A model generated the notes under the pieces. It did no database searches. It saw only the letters and a list, made by a program, of their open reading frames with translations, and was not told the origin of the DNA. A DNA stretch of 7,701 nucleotides from an uncultured Candidatus Nemicrothrix sp. (GTDB taxonomy: Bacteria > Actinomycetota > Acidimicrobiia > Acidimicrobiales > UBA8592), in contig CAJWRY010000068.1 of assembly GCA_913046155.1 (NCBI GenBank), positions 1 through 7,701 of the forward strand. Direction: 5' to 3'. Made by a program: the position numbers and the translations under genes. Shown piece after piece: positions 1 through 5,709 of the stretch (position 1 is its first letter; each line of letters begins with the position of its first letter).

Positions 1-542
1 ACCCAATCTCGCATGGCTTCATTTATTGCGTCCTTTAATGTTCTGCTTCCTGATAGGGCAGGGCGGACTTCAGCACCCAATAGGCGCATCCGGAATACAT
101 TCAACTTCTGTCTCTCAATATCTACTTCACCCATGTAGACGACACAATCCATCCCAAATAAGGCGGCAGCTGTGGCTGTTGCTACACCGTGCTGTCCAGC
201 TCCGGTTTCTGCTACTAGTCGAGATTTTCCCATACGTTTAGCTAGCAATGCTTGCCCTAGTACATTATTAATCTTGTGTGACCCCGTGTGGTTTAGATCT
301 TCACGTTTAAGAAGCACTTTATAACCAAGCTCTTCCGATATCCTCTCACATTCCGTAATGGGAGATGGTCTGCCCGCATAATCCTTTAGTAGCCCGCTAA
401 GCTCGTTCCGAAAGGCTTCTGAACCCCATGCTTCTCGGAACGCCTTTTCTAACTCTTGACAAGCTGGAATGAGCGTCTCTGGAACAAACATTCCTCCAAA
501 GTTACCGAAACGGCCATTATTTATGGGCTCCGTCATCGCCAT
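1..542 (-). CDS. trpB: Tryptophan synthase beta chain (TrpB), 5' part, cut by window edge
   Basis: TrpB is the PLP-dependent beta subunit that joins indole, channelled from TrpA, to L-serine to make tryptophan in the cytoplasm. About 180 codons are present; the C-terminal half lies beyond base 1. The reading starts with GRFGNFGGMFVPETL, then the PLP-lysine motif HTGSHKINN (about residues 85-93, Lys90 forming the Schiff base) and AETGAGQHG (about 111-119) with the catalytic glutamate near 112. These are textbook motifs of the TrpA-associated TrpB1 form. Two in-frame ATGs compete: base 542 (MAMTEP) and base 536 (MTEP). The first has AAAGAGG ending 7 nt upstream, ideal spacing, and overlaps trpF by 10 nt; the second makes a classical ATGA overlap with the trpF stop. 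I chose 542 for its ribosome binding site. Either way translation is coupled to trpF. Identity is near certain; only the start is open. Confidence 0.96.
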   Translation of the reverse strand, partial: MAMTEPINNGRFGNFGGMFVPETLIPACQELEKAFREAWGSEAFRNELSGLLKDYAGRPSPITECERISEELGYKVLLKREDLNHTGSHKINNVLGQALLAKRMGKSRLVAETGAGQHGVATATAAALFGMDCVVYMGEVDIERQKLNVFRMRLLGAEVRPALSGSRTLKDAINEAMRDW

Positions 543-1216
543 GTTGGATCCTCTTTCCAATCGTAGGGGTCATCTATTTCATCTCCATTATTGCCCATAG
601 ATTGCAGGTATTGACTAGTTTTCTTTGCCTCTTTAATAAAATCTCTAACCAAAATGGGGTCTTTAATTCCAGCCTTACGTTCCACTCCTGAGGCAACGTC
701 TACGCCCCAAGGTCGGACTTTCCGGATCCCTTCGCTGACGTTTTGAGGCGTTAACCCTCCTGCAAGGATTAACGAGACTCCATCAGGCGCATTTTCTGCC
801 ATTTGCCAATCAAAAATCTCGCCTTCTCCAGGAGTCTCTGAATCAATTAGTACAGCGTCCGCACCAAACTCTCCCGCATTATAAAATGCTTGAGACCCTG
901 CTGATACTGCTTTGAAAACGGTACGAACATCTTGTTTGATACGTTTGACATTCTCAGCAGTCTCCACACCATGTAATTGAGCCGCCATTAAGCCAGTTTC
1001 GTTAATTACCGAAATTACTCGTTCCGGTAGGTCATTTTGGAAGATCCCCACTGTCAATACATCGGGAGGTAATCTTCGGGCTATCTCAGCAGCTCGTTGT
1101 GCAGCTATCTTTCGCTTTGATCCATTGACGAAATTGAAACCAAGCGCATCTGCCCCCACGGCTATTGACAATAAAGCGTCCTCTTCGTTAGTTATCCCAC
1201 ATATCTTTACGAACAT
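533..1216 (-). CDS. trpF: Phosphoribosylanthranilate isomerase (TrpF)
   Basis: This cytoplasmic (beta/alpha)8-barrel enzyme converts N-(5-phosphoribosyl)-anthranilate to CdRP, the step before TrpC. The start KICGIT carries the catalytic Cys6; VLID carries the catalytic Asp125. AAQLHG (78-83), PGEGEIFDW (129-137), LAGGLTPQNV (151-160) and GVDVASGVE (171-179) are the family's core and phosphate-binding signatures. The protein is 227 residues, longer than the usual ~200, because of a polar, acidic tail after about residue 199 that ends in KEDPTWR. The ATG at 1216 is the only sensible start: it sits right before the first beta strand and an in-frame TAA lies a few codons upstream. The 44-bp gap to trpC shows no Shine-Dalgarno sequence but has a -10-like element (separate entry). 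Its stop overlaps trpB. A dedicated TrpF is notable because many actinobacteria use bifunctional PriA instead. Confidence 0.96.
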   Translation of the reverse strand: MFVKICGITNEEDALLSIAVGADALGFNFVNGSKRKIAAQRAAEIARRLPPDVLTVGIFQNDLPERVISVINETGLMAAQLHGVETAENVKRIKQDVRTVFKAVSAGSQAFYNAGEFGADAVLIDSETPGEGEIFDWQMAENAPDGVSLILAGGLTPQNVSEGIRKVRPWGVDVASGVERKAGIKDPILVRDFIKEAKKTSQYLQSMGNNGDEIDDPYDWKEDPTWR

Positions 1217-1251
1217 AATTTGACGTTATCGGAAATTACAGCGCAAGAAAA
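1217..1251 (-). promoter_or_regulatory. Putative internal promoter for a leaderless trpF mRNA
   Basis: In the gap between trpC and trpF, GATAACGT begins 14 nt before the ATG. It contains TAACGT (bases 1228-1223), which fits the TANNNT -10 pattern, with 6 nt left before the start codon, so transcription would begin at or near the A of ATG. A weak -35-like TTTTCT lies 17 nt further upstream (1251-1246). No Shine-Dalgarno sequence precedes trpF, as expected for a leaderless message. The same layout precedes the GroES-like gene. This is inference from pattern and spacing; TANNNT is a loose motif. Confidence 0.35.
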
Positions 1252-1260
1252 GGTTTCGAT

Positions 1261-2046
1261 TTAGAGGTTACGAAATTGAATAATCAATTCATCTGGGAAA
1301 TCAGACTTCACCAAGGATTCACCTATTAAAACAGCATCAAATCCTGCAGCTTTTAAAGGTTCTGCATCCGTCGGTGAGCTGATTCCGCTTTCGGCCACCT
1401 TGGCTATATGCTCGGGAATCTCGTTGACAACGCGTAACGCCCTCCTCTGATCAACTTCGAAAGTTTTGAGATCGCGTTGATTGATTCCTACCATTTTTGC
1501 TCCAGAGTCGAGAGCGATCTCAACTTCAGCTTCATCATGCGCCTCAACCAAAGCATCCAGATTCAGATATTCACAAAATTCAATGAATTCTGCGAGCAAC
1601 TTTTGCTCTAGCGCAGCGACAATTAGTAACACACAGTCCGCGCCTATCATTTTCGCATCACAGATATCTCGGAAATCAACGGTGAAATCTTTTCGCAGAA
1701 TTGGCACTTCAACTGATCTCCTGGCATTCATTAAATCTTCTTTTGATCCACCGAAATGTTCAGAATCGGTCAGGACTGAGATACATGCCGCACCGGCCCG
1801 CTCGTAAGTTTGTGCGAGGGCTACCGCATCTAAATTCTCTTTCAATTTCCCCTTGGATGGGGACCTTCGTTTGATTTCAGCAATTACAGATAAGCCTTTC
1901 TCAGCTAAAATTTGCTCCTTAAAAGTAGGGCTATTTCCTTGTTCTTCCGGTACCTTCTCAAGCAATTCATTTAGAGACCTAGGATCATCTTTTGCTCTTT
2001 CTCTGTGGTAAGCAAGTATTGAATCTAGGTAGGTTCCTTCGGTCAT
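1261..2046 (-). CDS. trpC: Indole-3-glycerol phosphate synthase (TrpC)
   Basis: TrpC closes the ring of CdRP to indole-3-glycerol phosphate with loss of CO2 and water, feeding tryptophan synthase. It is a complete monofunctional (beta/alpha)8 barrel of 261 residues. Motifs counted from the ATG at 2046: AEIKRRSPSKG with Glu57 and Lys59, PILRKDF with general-acid Lys119, ALVEAHDE with Glu168, GINQRDLKTF with Asn189, AESGI with Glu219-Ser220, and the phosphate loop LIGESLV. All expected catalytic residues are present. A TTG codon directly upstream (base 2049) could add one residue; ATG is preferred. The ATG lies 4 nt after the stop of the YgfZ-like gene, and a GGAAGA some 12 nt upstream, inside that gene, is the only ribosome-binding candidate. 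The 44-bp gap to trpF follows its stop. Confidence 0.97.
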   Translation of the reverse strand: MTEGTYLDSILAYHRERAKDDPRSLNELLEKVPEEQGNSPTFKEQILAEKGLSVIAEIKRRSPSKGKLKENLDAVALAQTYERAGAACISVLTDSEHFGGSKEDLMNARRSVEVPILRKDFTVDFRDICDAKMIGADCVLLIVAALEQKLLAEFIEFCEYLNLDALVEAHDEAEVEIALDSGAKMVGINQRDLKTFEVDQRRALRVVNEIPEHIAKVAESGISSPTDAEPLKAAGFDAVLIGESLVKSDFPDELIIQFRNL

Positions 2047-2050
2047 CAAT

Positions 2051-2941
2051 CTATTTTTCTTCCACAGAGAAAGTATCTTGCCGAGAACTGATAGTCACAG
2101 CTTTTCCTTTTACTTTCCCCTCAGTCGATGCGGCGGCTTTGCGGGCTATGTATGCCAGCCCAACTGTTAAATTACCTTCGGAGGCCACTGAGCTAAGTTT
2201 CCCAATTGACACTCCATCTATTTCCACTTCATCTCCTATTGACATGGCTTCATGGCACGCAATTAGCATCAAGTTCTTGGGGACTTTATTACCTCTGCTA
2301 TCTATTCGTGCTACAAGTTCTTGGCCGGTATAGCAACCCTTCGTAAAGGAAACACTCTTTTCGACTAACCCAGTTTCAGCTGGAATTACTTTCGCGTGTA
2401 ATTCCGTTCCCATCTTTGGAATGACATTAATTATTCTTAGGAAGTCGGAGGATTGTTTCGGCTCAGGGAATTTCTGTAAGAGTGCTTCTATGTCTCCGCC
2501 TATAATGTCGACGCTGCTAATTTTGTGCCAAGCAGTTTGAGCTACAATTTGTCTTAAACTGAGATTTCCTGCGTAAGAACTTGCATCTTTGCCGGCTATC
2601 GTGACTCCGTTCCACTTTTCGAGAGTCAACTCGCAGTCGGTGCGTAACTTGAAACGAAGTAATCTTTCGGTAACTGCCTCACCAGAATCGCTATCCACGT
2701 CTAGAAGGTATTGATTTTCACTAATTTGGCTAACCCTTAACCAAGCATTGACTTTTCCATCTGGGTTCAAAAGGAATGACCAGACTGACTCCCCTTCTTT
2801 CATTCCTAGCACGTCTTGAGTTAACTGACCTTGAAGGTATTTGCCTGCATCGGGGCCATCAACCAAAATTACATCGCGCTCCAATTTGAGAGCAAAGGTT
2901 TCATTTTCGTAGGCCTCAAAGACCTTATTAACCTCTTTCAT
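2051..2941 (-). CDS. ygfZ: YgfZ/GcvT-family tetrahydrofolate-binding protein
   Basis: The 296-residue product belongs to the YgfZ branch of the glycine-cleavage T-protein fold. The diagnostic motif KGCYTGQELVARIDSRG lies at 201-217, with the conserved Cys203. Upstream are LVDGPDAGKYLQGQLTQDV (26-44), typical of the N-terminal domain, and LLNPDGKVNAW (57-67), the stretch that in YgfZ proteins replaces T-protein folate contacts. A C-terminal beta-barrel segment (IDGVSIGKLSSV, then GLAYIAR) follows. In E. coli YgfZ binds folate and supports repair or assembly of some Fe-S enzymes; that role is transferred by family. It is not GcvT itself: it is short and carries the KGCYxGQE signature. The ATG overlaps the trpE stop by 14 nt, so it is probably translationally coupled; no strong Shine-Dalgarno sequence is visible. 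No enzyme in this window is a known Fe-S protein, so its place between trpE and trpC is unexplained. Confidence 0.9.
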   Translation of the reverse strand: MKEVNKVFEAYENETFALKLERDVILVDGPDAGKYLQGQLTQDVLGMKEGESVWSFLLNPDGKVNAWLRVSQISENQYLLDVDSDSGEAVTERLLRFKLRTDCELTLEKWNGVTIAGKDASSYAGNLSLRQIVAQTAWHKISSVDIIGGDIEALLQKFPEPKQSSDFLRIINVIPKMGTELHAKVIPAETGLVEKSVSFTKGCYTGQELVARIDSRGNKVPKNLMLIACHEAMSIGDEVEIDGVSIGKLSSVASEGNLTVGLAYIARKAAASTEGKVKGKAVTISSRQDTFSVEEK

Positions 2942-4439
2942 TGTTCCGAACCCGTGTCATCTCTTCTGCAGGTTTAACTGCTGCTATGAGTGCTTTAGCC
3001 TTTGCCCAACACTCATTATATTCTGCGACTGGGTCGCTATCGACGACAATCCCAGCTCCTGCTTGGACCGATGCTCCTCTAGGGGTGATTACCATTGTTC
3101 GTATCGCTATTGCATTATCTAGATTTCCATTAAAGTCTAAATAGCCCACTATCCCAGCGTATGGGCCTCGTCTAGTTTTCTCTAATTCATCAATGATTTG
3201 CATCGCTCGAACTTTAGGTGCCCCAGAAACAGTGCCTGCAGGAAACGCAGCCTTTAATACGTCAACTGGTTCGAAATCCTTTCCTAATGTTCCTGAAACT
3301 TGTGATGTGAGATGCATGACGTGGCTGTAGCGTTCTAATGTCATTAGCTCTTCTACTTGAAGTGCGCCAAAGTCACTTATCCTCCCTAAATCGTTTCTGG
3401 CAAGATCCACCAACATAATATGTTCAGCTAATTCCTTTGGGTCTTCTAGAAGACTATGAGCGAGAGCTTGATCCTCAGTTTGAGTTAGCCCTCGTTTCCG
3501 TGTCCCGGCAATGGGACGGCTCGTTATCGTGTTATCTCTTAATTGGATTAAGGGTTCAGGAGAGCAGCCAACCAATGTGACTTCTTCGTTTTTTACGAAG
3601 TACATATATGGGCTTGGATTTATTTGACGTAGAACTCTATACACGTCAAAGGGGTTGGCCTCTAGATCAAAATCGAACCGTTGAGAAAGCACTACCTGAA
3701 AAATATCCCCAGCGAGAATATAGTCTTTTGCCTTTTCTACTATCCCGCAATAATCATTCTCTGACATTGTTGACTTTACCTCTACAGAATTTGTATTTAG
3801 ATTGGGAGGGTCCAGCAAAGGTTCAGATAATGGTTTTGCTCCGTCAAGCATTAAGGAATCCAAACGATTCTTCGTTTCATAATATGATTCTGCAATTTCA
3901 GATTCTGAGCTCTGAGGCTTAACGATCGCATTTGCTATAAGGAAGACTCTTTGACTCCAATGGTCAAAAGCTGCCACTTCACCAATCACTGACAGAATTG
4001 CGTCAGGTACTTGAAGGTCATCATTTGCAGGCGTAGGTAGGTCTTCAATCTCTCGAACAGTGTCATAACCTAGATAGCCAAGCAATCCACTGTACATGGG
4101 GGGAAAATTTTCAATCTGTGGAGCCGATAAGGTCCGTTGAAGCGCACGAACTGATTCAAGAATCTGCCCATTAACGTCAAATTCAATGGGTATCTCACCT
4201 TCAACCAGTAGCTGGCTATCAATTTTTTTGATAGTCAAAAGTGGGTTTCGTCCGATGAATGACCATCGACTCCATCGTTCGCCGTGTTCTACTGATTCAA
4301 GTAAAAACCCTGGTTGGTCGCCCACGATCCGTTCAAAGGCTGACACGGGCGTAATGAGATCAGCAACTAGTTCTTTCCAAACAGGAATGACAGTGTGTTC
4401 CTTCGCATGCTCGATGAATTGCTCAAGCGACGACTGCAT
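2928..4439 (-). CDS. trpE: Anthranilate synthase component I (TrpE)
   Basis: TrpE makes anthranilate from chorismate using ammonia supplied by the TrpG glutaminase. The 503-residue length is normal. The N-terminal domain has VIPVWKELVADLITPVSAF (17-35) and LLESVE (46-51), the serine-containing element that binds tryptophan for feedback inhibition. The chorismate-binding domain has GDIFQVVLSQRF (244-255), RPIAGTRKRG (308-317), EHIMLVDLARNDLGR (339-353, His340), FPAGTVSGAPKVRA (399-412), GPYAGIVGYLD (425-435) and QAGAGIVVDSDP (459-470). It therefore looks active and feedback-regulated. IAGT with LLES argues for TrpE over PabB. No trpG is adjacent, so component II must lie elsewhere, as in several actinobacteria. 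The ATG is one base after the stop of the GroES-like gene, which implies co-transcription; AGGA about 13 nt upstream is only a weak ribosome binding site. Its 3' end overlaps the YgfZ-like gene. Confidence 0.96.
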   Translation of the reverse strand: MQSSLEQFIEHAKEHTVIPVWKELVADLITPVSAFERIVGDQPGFLLESVEHGERWSRWSFIGRNPLLTIKKIDSQLLVEGEIPIEFDVNGQILESVRALQRTLSAPQIENFPPMYSGLLGYLGYDTVREIEDLPTPANDDLQVPDAILSVIGEVAAFDHWSQRVFLIANAIVKPQSSESEIAESYYETKNRLDSLMLDGAKPLSEPLLDPPNLNTNSVEVKSTMSENDYCGIVEKAKDYILAGDIFQVVLSQRFDFDLEANPFDVYRVLRQINPSPYMYFVKNEEVTLVGCSPEPLIQLRDNTITSRPIAGTRKRGLTQTEDQALAHSLLEDPKELAEHIMLVDLARNDLGRISDFGALQVEELMTLERYSHVMHLTSQVSGTLGKDFEPVDVLKAAFPAGTVSGAPKVRAMQIIDELEKTRRGPYAGIVGYLDFNGNLDNAIAIRTMVITPRGASVQAGAGIVVDSDPVAEYNECWAKAKALIAAVKPAEEMTRVRNNERG

Positions 4440-4440
4440 T

Positions 4441-4860
4441 CTAAAGGTAAAGTCCTGTAGGTCCCTGATCGAGTCGTTCAGCTGCTACGGCATGAACATC
4501 TCTTTCACGAAGAATTATGTAATCATTTCCTCTAACTTCGACTTCATACCTATCTTCTGGGTTAAACAGAACTTGGTCACCGATTTCCATTGTTCTAACA
4601 TTTGGGCCAGTGGCTTTTACTTCGGCCCAAGCTAACCTTCGAGATACTTGCGCTGTTGCCGGTATAAGAATTCCTCCAGATGAGCGTCGCTCTCCATCTT
4701 CACCCGGCATTTCAACGAGTATCCTATCATTGAGCATTTTCACTGGAAGGCGCTCAGACGGAGTGGGTACGGCAGAGTTTCCCTTCTTCTGTGATGAAGA
4801 GGTTTTAGTTTTACTCTTTGGTGCCTTTGATTTGTTTGATGATTCTTTTGTTTCCGTCAC
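4441..4860 (-). CDS. GroES-family co-chaperonin-like protein, actinobacterial type
   Basis: The 139-residue product is a GroES-fold protein but not canonical 95-97-residue GroES. The fold starts at LPVKMLNDRILVEM (38-51), followed by a mobile-loop-like stretch GERRSSGGILIPATAQ (56-71), where ILI would match the GroEL-binding hydrophobic tripeptide. RRLAWAEVKATGPNV (74-88) and GDQVLFNPEDRYEVEVRG (94-111) follow, then YIILRERDVHAV (114-125) and a terminal TGLYL. From memory, this form with the SGGILIPATA loop and TGLYL end is widespread in Actinomycetota beside normal GroES; its job is not established. Residues 1-37 are a Lys/Ser/Thr-rich, probably disordered extension. The start is GTG at 4860; the first internal ATG (residue 42) would cut into the fold. 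No groEL is adjacent. A TANNNT element 6 nt before the GTG suggests its own leaderless promoter. It probably co-transcribes with trpE, 1 nt downstream. Confidence 0.85.
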   Translation of the reverse strand: MTETKESSNKSKAPKSKTKTSSSQKKGNSAVPTPSERLPVKMLNDRILVEMPGEDGERRSSGGILIPATAQVSRRLAWAEVKATGPNVRTMEIGDQVLFNPEDRYEVEVRGNDYIILRERDVHAVAAERLDQGPTGLYL

Positions 4861-4895
4861 AGTCTCAACTTATCTTGTTCTCGGAAAAGTGACGA
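4861..4895 (-). promoter_or_regulatory. Putative internal promoter for a leaderless GroES-like/trpE mRNA
   Basis: The ~60-bp gap after hisF carries GATAAGTT starting 14 nt before the GTG start. TAAGTT (4872-4867) fits the TANNNT -10 pattern and ends 6 nt before the GTG, so the message would begin at the start codon. TCGTCA (4895-4890), four of six matches to TTGACA, sits 17 nt upstream of it. No convincing Shine-Dalgarno sequence is present. The distance and the GATAA core are identical to those upstream of trpF. No hairpin terminator for the his genes was seen in the gap, so read-through from hisF is also likely. Confidence 0.4.
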
Positions 4896-4920
4896 CATGG
4901 GGAATCAACCTTTTATATCT

Positions 4921-5709
4921 CTATGCGGGCCTGACTGAGATGCCACGTTCAATCAGATAATTCTTAACCTCGCGAATCGTCAATTCCCCATAGTGGAAAA
5001 CGCTTGCTGCGAGTAAGGCGTCTGCCCTTCCTTCTAAAACTCCTTGAGAGAAATGCTCTAGAGTTCCTACTCCCCCACTCGCAATTGTTGGGACTTTCGT
5101 GGATTGCGAGACCTTCGAAGTCAACTTGCAATCAAAACCGTCTTTGGTCCCATCGCGCCCCATAGAAGTAAGTAATATCTCTCCAGCACCGTATTCTTCA
5201 CCTGTTTGCGCCCACTCCACTACATCGAGACCTGTGGCTGTTCTTCCTCCATGCACATAGACCTCGTAACCCGACCTACATTCAGGATTGTCACTCTGCT
5301 TTGCATCAATTGCTAAGACAACGCATTGGGTTCCGAATTCTGCAGCTATTTCGGAGATTAATTCTGGCTTTTGGACTGCGGCAGTATTTACGGAAATCTT
5401 TTCTGCTCCTTCACGTAAAATTTTTCTAGCGTCGTCAACACTTCGAATTCCACCTCCGATCGTGAAGGGAATAAAGATTTCTTCAGCACACCGACGAACA
5501 AGCTCAAAGACGGTTTCTCGTCTATCCGACGATGCAGTTATATCTAAGAAAACGATCTCATCAGCGCCTTCTTGGTCATACTTTGATGCAAGTTCAACTG
5601 GATCACCAGCATCTTTGAGATCCACGAAGTTGGTTCCTTTCACTACCCTTCCGTCGGTGACATCAAGACAAGGGATGATACGCACGTTAGTCATGTTCAG
5701 ACTCAACAT
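4921..5709 (-). CDS. hisF: Imidazole glycerol phosphate synthase cyclase subunit (HisF)
   Basis: HisF is the (beta/alpha)8 cyclase that combines PRFAR with ammonia from HisH, giving imidazole glycerol phosphate and AICAR. RIIPCLDVTDGRVVKG (10-25) carries catalytic Asp16; FTIGGGIRSVDDA (82-94) and ISVNTAAV (105-112) are phosphate and core motifs; VLAIDAK (131-137) carries catalytic Asp135; LLTSMGRDGTKDG (179-191) and IASGGVG (209-215) complete the barrel. Numbering is from the ATG at 5709. That start has GGAAGG 8 nt upstream. The internal ATG at 5694 (MTNVRIIPCLD) matches the usual HisF N-terminus better but has no good ribosome binding site; both overlap hisA (by 23 or 8 nt). One oddity is Gly184 in TSMGRDGT, where Asp or Asn is usual. 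Its partner HisH is encoded two genes upstream. Confidence 0.96.
   Translation of the reverse strand: MLSLNMTNVRIIPCLDVTDGRVVKGTNFVDLKDAGDPVELASKYDQEGADEIVFLDITASSDRRETVFELVRRCAEEIFIPFTIGGGIRSVDDARKILREGAEKISVNTAAVQKPELISEIAAEFGTQCVVLAIDAKQSDNPECRSGYEVYVHGGRTATGLDVVEWAQTGEEYGAGEILLTSMGRDGTKDGFDCKLTSKVSQSTKVPTIASGGVGTLEHFSQGVLEGRADALLAASVFHYGELTIREVKNYLIERGISVRPA

Noticed and set aside
26..241. Plus-strand open frame opposite trpB
   Set aside because: It lies entirely antisense to a well-supported trpB with conserved motifs; its translation has no recognisable domain.
1217..1260. trp attenuator or T-box leader before trpF
   Set aside because: The gap is only 44 bp, with no Trp-codon leader peptide, no stem-loop and no T-box motif.
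1481..1807. Plus-strand open frame opposite trpC
   Set aside because: Antisense shadow of trpC; low-complexity Ser/Ala/Arg-rich translation typical of reversed coding sequence.
2051..2941. Glycine cleavage T-protein (GcvT)
   Set aside because: Too short, and it carries the YgfZ signature KGCYTGQE; no gcvH or gcvP nearby.
2928..4439. TrpE as PabB (aminodeoxychorismate synthase)
   Set aside because: The LLES feedback element, the IAGTRKRG motif and the trp gene context support TrpE.
4186..4635. Plus-strand open frame across the trpE/GroES-like boundary
   Set aside because: Antisense to two genuine genes, with no plausible domain or start signal.
4861..4920. Rho-independent terminator after hisF
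   Set aside because: No GC-rich inverted repeat followed by a T-run is visible on the minus strand in this gap.
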